The notes beneath the pieces are model-generated. The model made no database searches and was not told the DNA's origin. It saw only the letters and a program-made list of their open reading frames with translations. Below, in pieces: positions 16,784 through 24,937 of a stretch of DNA of 64,000 nucleotides (position 1 is the first letter of the stretch; each line of letters opens with the position of its first letter). The stretch comes from Haloterrigena salifodinae (GTDB lineage: Archaea; Halobacteriota; Halobacteria; Halobacteriales; Natrialbaceae), in assembly GCF_003977755.1 (NCBI RefSeq), contig NZ_RQWN01000003.1:620001-684000 (forward strand), read 5' to 3'. The translations under genes and the position numbers were made by a program.

Positions 16784-17911
16784 TTAGAACGCCGTCGTCT
16801 CGCGCCGGAGCTCGAGCGCCGCGGCGAAGTCGGCCTGCGAGACCAGTCCGATAGGCTCGCCGTCGCGCACGACGAACCCGACGTCGGCCCGGCTTCGCTG
16901 TAACGTCTGGAGCGCGTCGAACGCGCTCGTCTCGGCGTCGATGCGCGGGAGGTCCGTCGTCGCGACGTCGCCGACGGTCGTCGTCTCGTACTCCGCCGGC
17001 CCGATGTCGCGCAGCGCGGCTGCGGTGATCGCGCCGACGATCGCGCCGCTCTCGTCGGCGACGGGGAGATCCGTTCGCCGAGCGGCGAGCAAGCGGGCGA
17101 ACACGGTTTCGACGGTCGCGCCGACCGGGACCGGCTCCCGGGGCGAGCGGAGGTCCGTCACGGTTAGTCCCGAGAGGAGGTCGCCGAGAACGACCGCGCG
17201 GGACTCGCTAGTTGCACCAATGTAGATGAAGAGCGCGACCAGCACGAGGACCGGGCTGAAGGTCACGACGACGCCCAGGAAGATGAACAGGATCGCGAAC
17301 AGCGTTCCGGCGCGAGCGGCCGTCCGGGTGGCGCTGACGTACGACCGATTGCGCGCGAGCACGGCTCGCAACACCCGCCCGCCGTCCATCGGAAACGCGG
17401 GGAGCATGTTGAACGCCACCAGTGAGACGTTCATGACGCCGAGCAGCCCGATCGCGAAGACGAGGACCGTCGCCGACTCGGGGACGACGAAGAGCGCGCC
17501 GATGCAGGCGGCCCCGACGAGGAGGCTCGCGACGGGACCGGCGACGGCGATCCAGAACTCGCGGTTCCACTCTCGCGGCATCTCGGCGAGGCTCGCCAGC
17601 CCGCCGAGGATCCAGAGCGTGATCGACTCGACTTCGATATCGTAGCGCATCGCGACCCACGCGTGGCCTAGTTCGTGGACAGTGACGCTCGCGAACAGTC
17701 CGACGGCCGCGAGGGTGGCGACGAGCCAGCGGTCGGCGGCGGAGAGGCTCGCCGCGTCGACCGTCGCCGGCGTCGCGGCGTTGATGACGACCTCGTACGC
17801 AGCGAGTTGTTCGCCGCTGCCGATGAGCCAGACGAGCACCGGAACGAAGACGAGCAGCGAGACGTTCACGCGGATCGGGATTCCCCAAACCCGGAGGACG
17901 GTGTAGTTCAC
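16784..17911 (-). CDS. site-2 protease family (M50) metalloprotease with CBS pair
   Basis: About 375 residues. The intramembrane zinc protease carries HELGH (VTVHELGHAWVAM) and the second metal motif NMLPAFPMDGGRVLRA, set among six or so hydrophobic segments. The C-terminal 130 residues hold two CBS repeats (VTDLRSPREPVPVGATVETV; VATTDLPRIDAETSAFDALQ) that may bind adenosyl nucleotides. The GTG at 17911 (MNYTVLRVWGIPIRVNVS) was chosen because it matches the usual N-terminus. The ATG at 18058 would add 49 residues of non-family sequence and overlap the divergent regulator gene. A role in regulated proteolysis of membrane-bound factors is family inference. Confidence 0.88.
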   Translation of the reverse strand: MNYTVLRVWGIPIRVNVSLLVFVPVLVWLIGSGEQLAAYEVVINAATPATVDAASLSAADRWLVATLAAVGLFASVTVHELGHAWVAMRYDIEVESITLWILGGLASLAEMPREWNREFWIAVAGPVASLLVGAACIGALFVVPESATVLVFAIGLLGVMNVSLVAFNMLPAFPMDGGRVLRAVLARNRSYVSATRTAARAGTLFAILFIFLGVVVTFSPVLVLVALFIYIGATSESRAVVLGDLLSGLTVTDLRSPREPVPVGATVETVFARLLAARRTDLPVADESGAIVGAITAAALRDIGPAEYETTTVGDVATTDLPRIDAETSAFDALQTLQRSRADVGFVVRDGEPIGLVSQADFAAALELRRETTAF

Positions 17912-18035
17912 GGCGTGTCCACTCGAGAGAACGCGGTTAGGTGTTGCTGAATACGTCCATCGCGCGCCGCCGCCGGTTCGCCCGCTCGAGTCGACCCCCT
18001 CGCGGCTTTTTCTCGCTGGAACCCCTCCGTTCCGT

Positions 18036-18695
18036 ATGTTACGCGCATCCATCGCCATTCCGGCGGAAGCGCTGGCGCTCGATCACGCGTCGAGCGCCGT
18101 TCCTGGGATCGAGGTCGAGGCCGAGCGGATCGCCGCGCACAGCACGGAGTGGGTTATGCCGTGTCTCTGGATCGCCAACGAGGAGTTTGACGCCGTCGAG
18201 AACGCGTTGGAGTCGGATCCGTCGATCGACGAGGTCGTCGCGAGCGTGCGGTTCGACGAGGCGGCGTTCTATCACGTCGAGTGGACCGAGGACGTAATCC
18301 GGCGGATCGATTCGTATATTGACAAGGAGGGGTCGCTGCTCGAGGCCCGACTCTCGGGGGGCGAGTGGCGGGTCGACTTCCGCTTTGCCGACCGCGAGCA
18401 GTTCGACGCGTTCCGGGATCAGTTCGCGGACCGGGACTACTCCTTTCGGCTCCTGAGCCTGACCGAAATGACCCGCTCGGACCACGAGTTGCAGGACCTC
18501 ACTGCGGCCCAACGGGACGCGCTCGTGGCCGCCGCGGAGCGCGGCTACTACCGCGTCCCGCGGGAGACGACGACGGCCGAACTCGCGGACGATCTCGGCA
18601 TCACCCACCAGGCGATCTCGGAACTCCTCCGGCGGGGGACCGAAAACCTCGTCTTCGCGACGCTGCCGGCGGAGCGGGAGTCCGAGTCGTCGTAG
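18036..18695 (+). CDS. bacterio-opsin-activator-like HTH regulator
   Basis: A 219-residue protein of the haloarchaeal HTH_10 class. An N-terminal ligand-binding-like domain (about 1-150) is followed by the signature LTAAQRDALVAAAERGYYRVPRETTTAELADDLGITHQAISELLRRGTENLV (about 152-205), a winged helix-turn-helix. Family members, including Bat, regulate metabolism or phototrophy genes. The target is unknown; the opsin operon lies 6 kb away but there is no direct evidence of a link. It is divergent from the protease gene. Confidence 0.86.
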   Translation: MLRASIAIPAEALALDHASSAVPGIEVEAERIAAHSTEWVMPCLWIANEEFDAVENALESDPSIDEVVASVRFDEAAFYHVEWTEDVIRRIDSYIDKEGSLLEARLSGGEWRVDFRFADREQFDAFRDQFADRDYSFRLLSLTEMTRSDHELQDLTAAQRDALVAAAERGYYRVPRETTTAELADDLGITHQAISELLRRGTENLVFATLPAERESESS

Positions 18696-18768
18696 CTGCG
18701 TGACACCTTTTAAAGTGTTGCGCTCGGCAGGTTCGTCGCTCTTCCGGCCAGATCGGCTAGTCTCCTCA

Positions 18769-19128
18769 ATGACAAATGAGACTATCTCGCAAGACGTCGC
18801 GTTCCGCCTGTTGAGCCACGTCTATCGCCGCGCGTTGCTCGAGTGTCTCGACCGACACGACGCGCCCGTCTCGCTGGCCGACGCGGCGGCGGACGTGGCG
18901 CGAGCGTGCAACGAAAAGCCAGCCCCCGACGTCTCAGACAGGGAGATCGAGCAGATCTATCTCTCCTTGCACCACTCGCACGTCCCGCGGTTGGCCGATC
19001 GCGAGGCGGTCAGCTACGACCGAGACCAGAAGGTCGTGACGCTCACCGAACGCGGGGAACGGATCATCACCGTCCACGACCGCGTGAGCGTCGACGAGCC
19101 GCTCGAGGTGACCGACGCCGGACGGTGA
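18769..19128 (+). CDS. DUF7344-type winged-helix protein
   Basis: A 119-residue protein with FRLLSHVYRRALLECLDRHD (first helices) and IYLSLHHSHVPRLADREAVSYDRDQKVVTLTERG (recognition helix and wing), a layout typical of haloarchaeal ArsR/DUF7344 regulators. The ATG at 18769 was chosen because a TATA-like TTTTAAAG at 18709-18716 would place the transcript start near 18740. The stop abuts the end of the convergent CBS gene with no gap. Probably a DNA-binding regulator; target unknown. Confidence 0.78.
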   Translation: MTNETISQDVAFRLLSHVYRRALLECLDRHDAPVSLADAAADVARACNEKPAPDVSDREIEQIYLSLHHSHVPRLADREAVSYDRDQKVVTLTERGERIITVHDRVSVDEPLEVTDAGR

Positions 19129-19554
19129 TTACGGACTATACGCCGGCGACTGGGCCTCGATCGTGTCGGCGACGTTATCCAGTTGCTCGCCGATGGTCGC
19201 GACGAGGTCGTCGAGTGTGACGATGCCCGTCAGTTCGCCGTTCTCGTCGACGACCGGGAAGCGGCGCGCGTTCTCCTCCTTGATCGCCCGCGAGATCTCG
19301 ATCGCGTCCGCGTCCGCCCGCAGCGTCGTCAGCCCCGCCGTCATCACGTCTTCCGCCGGCGTCCCGGCGACGTCGTCGCTTTGGGCCACCTCGAGGGCGA
19401 TGTCGCGGTCGGTGACGATCCCGACCGGCTCCTCGCCCTCGGTGACGACCGCGGCGCCGACGTTGTTCGACGCGAGCCGCTGTGCGACCGTTTCGAGTTC
19501 GGTGTCTGGACCGGCCGTTACGACGTTCTTCGGACCGAGTTCGCCGACTGACAT
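19129..19554 (-). CDS. tandem CBS-domain protein
   Basis: A 141-residue protein consisting of two CBS repeats: LGPKNVVTAGPDTELETVAQ...GIVTDRDIALEVA (about 6-65) and VMTAGLTTLRADADAIEISR...GIVTLDDLVATIGEQL (about 72-132). Such stand-alone pairs bind AMP, ATP or SAM and sense energy state. The start at 19554 (MSVGELG) is the family start; the longer frame to 19734 runs into the peroxiredoxin gene. It is divergent from that gene. Confidence 0.85.
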   Translation of the reverse strand: MSVGELGPKNVVTAGPDTELETVAQRLASNNVGAAVVTEGEEPVGIVTDRDIALEVAQSDDVAGTPAEDVMTAGLTTLRADADAIEISRAIKEENARRFPVVDENGELTGIVTLDDLVATIGEQLDNVADTIEAQSPAYSP

Positions 19555-19691
19555 AGCACGAAGAGAGACAGCCGGCTGGCTATTCAGCGCGGGGCTTTCA
19601 CCTGAACGCGACGCGGCCGCCGACTGCGGATCGCGCGACGACAGGTCCGGCACCGCAAACGGTTTTCCGCGTCCCCGCGGTAGCCCCGCAC

Positions 19692-20150
19692 ATGACGCTC
19701 GACGACGGCGACGACGCCCCGACCGTGACCGCACCGACTCAGGACGGCAAGGCGGTTTCCCTCGAATTCGAGGAGCCGACGGTGCTGTACTTCTATCCCA
19801 AGGACGACACGCCCGGCTGTACAGTCGAAGCGAACCAGTTCCAGCGCGAACGCGAGAGTTACCGAGAGGCCGGCGTGGACGTCTACGGCGTCTCGGTCGA
19901 CGACGTCGACTCCCACGCCTCGTTCTGCGAGTCGGAGGGCCTCGAGTTCGACCTGCTGGCCGACCCCGACGGCGAGGTCGCCGAGGCGTTCGACGTCGAC
20001 CGGCGGGACAGCGGTGTCACCGCGCGGACGACCTTTTTCCTCGCCGACGGCGAGGTGAAGGCGGTCTACGAGAACGTCGATCCTGACGGACACGCGCGCG
20101 AAGTGTTGTTCGACGCGCTCGACGACGGGCTAGTGACGTTACCCGAGTAG
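19692..20150 (+). CDS. bcp: peroxiredoxin (Bcp/PrxQ type)
   Basis: A 152-residue thiol peroxidase. The thioredoxin-fold motif YFYPKDDTPGCTVEANQFQR carries the peroxidatic Cys (about residue 41), which reduces peroxides. The adjacent position occupied by the PrxQ resolving Cys is Glu, while FCESEGLEFDLLADPDG supplies another Cys near 77. The C-terminus VTARTTFFLADGEVKAVYENV is typical. It is cytosolic. Confidence 0.9.
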   Translation: MTLDDGDDAPTVTAPTQDGKAVSLEFEEPTVLYFYPKDDTPGCTVEANQFQRERESYREAGVDVYGVSVDDVDSHASFCESEGLEFDLLADPDGEVAEAFDVDRRDSGVTARTTFFLADGEVKAVYENVDPDGHAREVLFDALDDGLVTLPE

Positions 20151-20209
20151 GATCTTTTGACCTCGAATCGCGGGCAGAATTTATCTCACTCGAGCCCCTA
20201 GCTGTGCGT

Positions 20210-20629
20210 ATGCGACGAAACCCGTTCGACGATATCGAAGAGTTGCTCGACCGCGTCAGCCGGCAGGTCGAGGAGGGTATGGGCGCCGGCGGGCTGCAGG
20301 TCCCGGGCTCGGTCCCGGTCGACGTCGTCGACGCCGGCGAGGAGTACCTCGTCACGGCCGATCTTCCCGGCTACGAAACCGACGACATCGAACTGACCCT
20401 CTCGGAGGGGACCCTGCGACTCGAGGCCAACCGCGAGGACGAGTCGGAGTACGCCGAGGGCCGCTACCTCCGTCGCGAACGGACGCGCACGTCGGCCAAC
20501 CGCCGGATCCGCCTTCCCGAACCGGTCGAGGAGGAGTCCGTCTCGGCCGGCTTCGAGGACGGCGTGTTGACCGTCCGGCTCCCGAAGGTCTCGGAAACCG
20601 ACGACTCGAAGCGGATCGATATCGAGTAA
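20210..20629 (+). CDS. Hsp20/alpha-crystallin small heat-shock protein
   Basis: A 139-residue ATP-independent holdase. After RNPFDDIEELLDRVSRQVEE it has the alpha-crystallin domain at about 38-135 (VVDAGEEYLVTADLPGYETDD, RLEANREDES, SAGFEDGVLTVRLPK) with the conserved G-V-L-T-V motif. A TATA-like TTTATCT at 20180-20186 sits about 27 bp before the ATG at 20210, implying a leaderless mRNA and favouring this start over the GTG two codons upstream. Confidence 0.92.
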   Translation: MRRNPFDDIEELLDRVSRQVEEGMGAGGLQVPGSVPVDVVDAGEEYLVTADLPGYETDDIELTLSEGTLRLEANREDESEYAEGRYLRRERTRTSANRRIRLPEPVEEESVSAGFEDGVLTVRLPKVSETDDSKRIDIE

Positions 20630-20815
20630 TCGGCGAGGCTCGAGCCCCGCCGTAGCGTGGCCGCTCGCCGACGGCCGGCGAATCTCGACCGAGACTCGCC
20701 GACCAAGCGTGATCCGCGAGTGCGACGAGAGACAGCGACTATCGCCGACCGTCCATCTAGGGCCCCATCGCGATTTTTCAGACGATTATTATACCTGGCT
20801 TACAAATCCCGCTGT

Positions 20816-21613
20816 ATGGTCCGGCTATTCGTCCTCGCTGTCGCAGCAGGGTTCATGCTGTTCGGGTGGATGGCGCTCTCCAGCGCTCGCGAACTGAGCG
20901 GTCGGCAGACGACGATCGACGAACTCGAATCGACGGACGAGGGTCGTCTCGAACCGGGCGGCGAGGCGACGATCAGCGGCCCGGTCTCCGTCGTCGAACC
21001 GGCGTCGCCGGAACGAACCGGTCCCGAGTCGAACGGGACCGACTCGGCCGCCCTCTGGGCGTGGCGGCACCGCCGAAAGGAGGGAGGAGAGAGCACCAAC
21101 GGATGGGAGACCGTCGAGAGTGAGCTCGCGGTCGGGGAGTTCACCGTCGACCACGGCTGGGACCGCGTTCGCGTCGACGCCGAGGCGCTCGCGGCCGAGG
21201 TGGACGATCCGTTCGACTCGTCGCAGTTGTTTCTCGACGAGCCGGAAACGGACGTCTATCTCGGCGAGCTCGATCCGGTCAACAAGTTCCTCGAGCGCCG
21301 CGGGTTCGCGGACGAGGGCGGTATCATCGGTGATGTAGAGGTCTCGATCAGCGCCGGCGGGAAGACCACCATGCCCGACAAGTATCAGGCCACGGTCGTC
21401 CGTGATGGCGACGAACTGATCGTCCGCGGCGACCTGACCGAGACGGCGGACGGGTACGTGCTCCGCGGGTCGGACGAGACGCCGCTGTCGATTGCAGCCG
21501 GCGATCTCCAGAGCCAGGAGGACCAACTGCGCTCGGAGGTCCGCATGCGAAAGGCGGTCAGCGGCGTGTTCTTCGGGCTCGGTGTGTTCGTCGCGATACT
21601 CGCCGTTCTCTAG
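20816..21613 (+). CDS. membrane protein with GIDE-like domain
   Basis: A 265-residue protein with an N-terminal membrane helix (LFVLAVAAGFMLFGWMALSS), a long extracytoplasmic or cytoplasmic domain, and a C-terminal helix (KAVSGVFFGLGVFVAILAVL). ELSGRQTTIDELESTDEGRL and DPVNKFLERRGF resemble the GIDE domain of Mulan-type proteins, a domain also common in archaea without any RING finger; no RING cysteines are present. The start at 20816 follows a TATTATACC box (about 20786-20794) by some 22 bp. Function unknown; the domain assignment is tentative. Confidence 0.68.
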   Translation: MVRLFVLAVAAGFMLFGWMALSSARELSGRQTTIDELESTDEGRLEPGGEATISGPVSVVEPASPERTGPESNGTDSAALWAWRHRRKEGGESTNGWETVESELAVGEFTVDHGWDRVRVDAEALAAEVDDPFDSSQLFLDEPETDVYLGELDPVNKFLERRGFADEGGIIGDVEVSISAGGKTTMPDKYQATVVRDGDELIVRGDLTETADGYVLRGSDETPLSIAAGDLQSQEDQLRSEVRMRKAVSGVFFGLGVFVAILAVL

Positions 21614-21832
21614 GGGCGGTCTCGGCGTCTCCCACCGTCGATACCACGCGCTACCTGAGGAGACGTTGACGCCCTGCCCCGCACTGTGTCTCGAGTCCGC
21701 ACGCTCGAGGCGGACAGCCAACTCAGCGACCGCCGCGGAATCGGTCACGTCGGTCGCGCGGGCGGTCGCCGGGCGCGGGCTAGTGTATGGAAAGGTATAG
21801 GGCGGCGTCCCCACCTATAGCTATATAAGCAA

Positions 21833-24481
21833 ATGAGCGACGCGGGATACGACCACGCAACGGTCGAACGGCGCTGGCAGGAGGCGTGGGACGAGGAAGA
21901 CGCCTATCGGACGCCCGACGACGTCGAGGATCCGACGTACGTGCTGGGCATGTATCCGTACCCGTCGGGCAAACTCCACATGGGCCACGTCCGAAACTAC
22001 ACGATTACGGACGCGTACGCCCGGTTCCGACGGATGCAGGGCGACGACGTCCTCCACCCGATGGGGTGGGACGCCTTCGGCCTCCCCGCGGAGAACGCGG
22101 CCAAAGAGCGCGATACCAACCCGCGGGACTGGACATTCGACTGCATCGAGACGATGACCGAGCAGATGGAGTCGATGGGCTTTGGCTACGACTGGGAGCG
22201 GGAGATCGCCACCTGCACGCCGGAGTACTACCAGTGGAACCAGTGGCTCTTCGGGCGGTTCCTCGAGGAGGGCTTAGTCGAGCGCCGCGACGCCGAGGTC
22301 AACTGGTGTCCCCACTGCGAGACCGTTCTGGCCGACGAGCAGGTCGAGGGCGAGGCCGAACTCTGCTGGCGCTGCGATACGCCGGTCGAACAGCGCGAAC
22401 TCGAGCAGTGGTTCCTGAAGATCACCGAGTACGCGGACGAACTGCTGGAATCGATCGACGACCTCGAGGGGTGGCCCAACTCGGTCCGGCAGATGCAGCG
22501 CAACTGGATCGGCCGCCAGTACGGGTCGGAAGTCGACTTCGACATTGAAGGACACGGCCCCGTCACGGCCTTCACGACCCGCATCGACACCATCCACGGC
22601 GCGACGTTCTTCGCGCTGGCGCCCGACCACCAGATCAGCGAGGCGCTCGCCGAGGAGGATGAGGACATCCGTCGGTTCATCGAGGAGGAGGCCGACCCCG
22701 ACGGCGACGAGCCGAACGGCATCGCGACCGGCCTCACGGCCACGAATCCCGTCACCGGCGAGGAGATTCCGGTCTACGTCGCGGACTTCGTCCTCTCGGA
22801 CGTCGGGACGGGCGCGCTGATGGCCGTTCCGGGCCACGACGAGCGCGACCACGTCTTCGCCGAGAAGAAGGGACTAGACATCGTCCCCGTCATCGCTCCC
22901 GAACCCGAAGAGGGCGGGGAGCCCGAAGCGCCCGACGTCGGGGAGGCGGCTTACACCGAGGACGGCGTGCTGATCAACTCCGGCGACTACTCGGGGCTGG
23001 ACAGCGAGACGGCTCGAGAGCGCCTGACCGAGGATACCGAGGGCGCCGAGGAGGCCACCCAGTACCAGCTGCGTGACTGGGGGATCTCCCGCCAGCGCTA
23101 CTGGGGAACGCCAATTCCGGTGATCCACTGCGAGGAGTGCGGTCCGGTCACGGTTCCCGAGGAGGAGCTGCCGGTCGAACTGCCGGAGTTCATCAACACG
23201 ACCGGGAATCCGTTAGACGCCGCCGAGGAGTGGAAGCAGACGACCTGTCCCGAGTGTGGCGGCCCGGCCGAACGGGAGACCGACACGATGGACACCTTCG
23301 TCGACTCCTCGTGGTACTTCCTGCGGTACGTCTCGCCGGGCCTCGAGGACGCCCCGTTCGACCTCGAGCGGGCCAACGACTGGATGCCCGTCGACCAGTA
23401 CGTCGGCGGCATCGAACACGCCGTGATGCACCTGCTGTACTCGCGGTTCTTCACCAAGGTGCTGGCCGACCACGAGGGGCTCGAGCACCGCGAGCCCTTC
23501 ACGAACCTGCTCGCCCAGGGAATGGTGCAACTCGAGGGCGAGAAGATGTCCAAGTCCAAGGGCAACGTCGTCTCGCCCCAGCGGATCGTCGAGGAGTACG
23601 GCGCGGACACGGCACGGCTGTTCATGATGCAGGCCGCCCAGCCCGAGCGCGACTTCGACTGGAGCGAAGAGGGCGTCCGATCGACCAACGCGTTCCTCGC
23701 GCGGCTGAAGGGGATGGTGGCGGACTACGTTTCCGACGAGCCCGCGGGCGACGATAACGCCGTCGCGAGTTACGTCGACAGCGAGATCGAGGCCACGATC
23801 GCGCTGGCGACCGACGAGTACGACGACCTGACGTTCAACAAGGCGCTGCGCGAGACGCAGGATCTGGTCCGAACGCTGCGCCAATACAGTGACTACGCGG
23901 AGCCCCACGCCGAGATCTACGAGCGCGGGCTGTCGGCGGTCGTCCGCCTGCTCGCGCCGGTCGCACCCCACCTCGCGGAGGAGCTGTGGAACGAACTGGG
24001 CAACGACGGCCTCGTCGCCGACGCCGCGTGGCCGACCGCCGAGGTCGACCGCGACCACGTCATGAAGCGCCGCCGACTGGTCGAGAACACCCGCGAGGAC
24101 ATCCGCGACATCGTCGAGGTCGCCGGCATCGAGGACCCGAACGCGATCGACGTCGTCGTCGCGCCCGACTGGAAGTACGACGCCCTCGAGATCGCGATCG
24201 AGAGCGACGCTGACAACCTGATCGGCGAACTCATGCAGGAGAGCCACATCCGCGAACAGGGCGACGCCGCGGCCGACTACGGCCAGGACCTGCAGGCCGA
24301 ACGCGAGGCGCTGTCGATGACCCTCTCGCCCGAGGCGGAGTACGCGGCCCTCGAGTCCGCCGCCTGGCTGATCGAACGCGAGTTCGAGGCGCCGGTAACC
24401 GTCGTTGGCGCCGACGAGGCCGACGAGGACGTGCTCGCGAACGCCGAACCCGGCCGCCCGGCGATCGAAATCGACGACTGA
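21833..24481 (+). CDS. leuS: leucyl-tRNA synthetase (bacterial type)
   Basis: An 882-residue class I synthetase charging tRNA-Leu. HMGH (HIGH motif) occurs in YPSGKLHMGHVRNYT near residue 46 and KMSKS in GEKMSKSKGNV near 575; zinc-ribbon cysteines are visible in NWCPHCETVL and LCWRCDT, and a CP1 editing domain lies between about 220 and 420. Length and motif spacing are those of the bacterial LeuRS, not the longer archaeal/eukaryal form, consistent with ancient transfer into haloarchaea. TATATAAG lies immediately before the ATG, so the promoter may overlap the start region. Confidence 0.97.
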   Translation: MSDAGYDHATVERRWQEAWDEEDAYRTPDDVEDPTYVLGMYPYPSGKLHMGHVRNYTITDAYARFRRMQGDDVLHPMGWDAFGLPAENAAKERDTNPRDWTFDCIETMTEQMESMGFGYDWEREIATCTPEYYQWNQWLFGRFLEEGLVERRDAEVNWCPHCETVLADEQVEGEAELCWRCDTPVEQRELEQWFLKITEYADELLESIDDLEGWPNSVRQMQRNWIGRQYGSEVDFDIEGHGPVTAFTTRIDTIHGATFFALAPDHQISEALAEEDEDIRRFIEEEADPDGDEPNGIATGLTATNPVTGEEIPVYVADFVLSDVGTGALMAVPGHDERDHVFAEKKGLDIVPVIAPEPEEGGEPEAPDVGEAAYTEDGVLINSGDYSGLDSETARERLTEDTEGAEEATQYQLRDWGISRQRYWGTPIPVIHCEECGPVTVPEEELPVELPEFINTTGNPLDAAEEWKQTTCPECGGPAERETDTMDTFVDSSWYFLRYVSPGLEDAPFDLERANDWMPVDQYVGGIEHAVMHLLYSRFFTKVLADHEGLEHREPFTNLLAQGMVQLEGEKMSKSKGNVVSPQRIVEEYGADTARLFMMQAAQPERDFDWSEEGVRSTNAFLARLKGMVADYVSDEPAGDDNAVASYVDSEIEATIALATDEYDDLTFNKALRETQDLVRTLRQYSDYAEPHAEIYERGLSAVVRLLAPVAPHLAEELWNELGNDGLVADAAWPTAEVDRDHVMKRRRLVENTREDIRDIVEVAGIEDPNAIDVVVAPDWKYDALEIAIESDADNLIGELMQESHIREQGDAAADYGQDLQAEREALSMTLSPEAEYAALESAAWLIEREFEAPVTVVGADEADEDVLANAEPGRPAIEIDD

Positions 24482-24937
24482 TCGACGCCGTCCGACGCCG
24501 TCGGACGCCATCGGCAATCGATTACCACTTTTCGCTCGGACATTCTGTCCTCGAGACTCGCCGCCCGTACGCGACGCTATCGAGGGGACCCCATCAATCG
24601 AGCGTCGTCCCGACTCATCGGTCGCGGTCGATGTCGCCGACCGATTCCGTTCGCTGTTATCTCTCCGTACTGGTATAACCGGGCCGAAATACGGCGCGAT
24701 CGCTCGAGCATACGGACCGGCTTTTCTCCCCGAAGGCTGCCTACGGCTATCAGCGACCACTTCTCGATCGAACCGTCCGCTCGCGCTCGCGGGTTCGGGG
24801 TAACTCCGAGAGATATAACGATGTGTACAAACCAGCTCGGAGTGTTCAATTGTGTCGATACATTCAATTAGTGTGAATTACCAGTATTACGGAGACACGT
24901 CGCAGCGCCACGCTGCCCGACACGTCCACGGTATACT
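24482..24937. promoter_or_regulatory. 456-bp region upstream of the transducer-opsin operon
   Basis: No convincing ORF. The first 300 bp are GC-rich. From about 24810 the DNA becomes AT-rich: AGATATAACG (24811-24820), near-direct repeats TTCAATTGTGT (24845-24855) and TTCAATTAGTGT (24864-24875), and an inverted repeat ATTCA...TGAAT within 24862-24878, followed by CAGTATTACG (about 24882-24891) that could serve as the TATA region. The repeats are candidate activator or repressor sites for the operon. Confidence 0.45.

Noticed and set aside
18036-18058. Upstream ATG start (18058, minus) for the site-2 protease
   Set aside because: It would overlap the divergent regulator gene and add 49 residues not found in the family; the GTG at 17911 matches the usual N-terminus.
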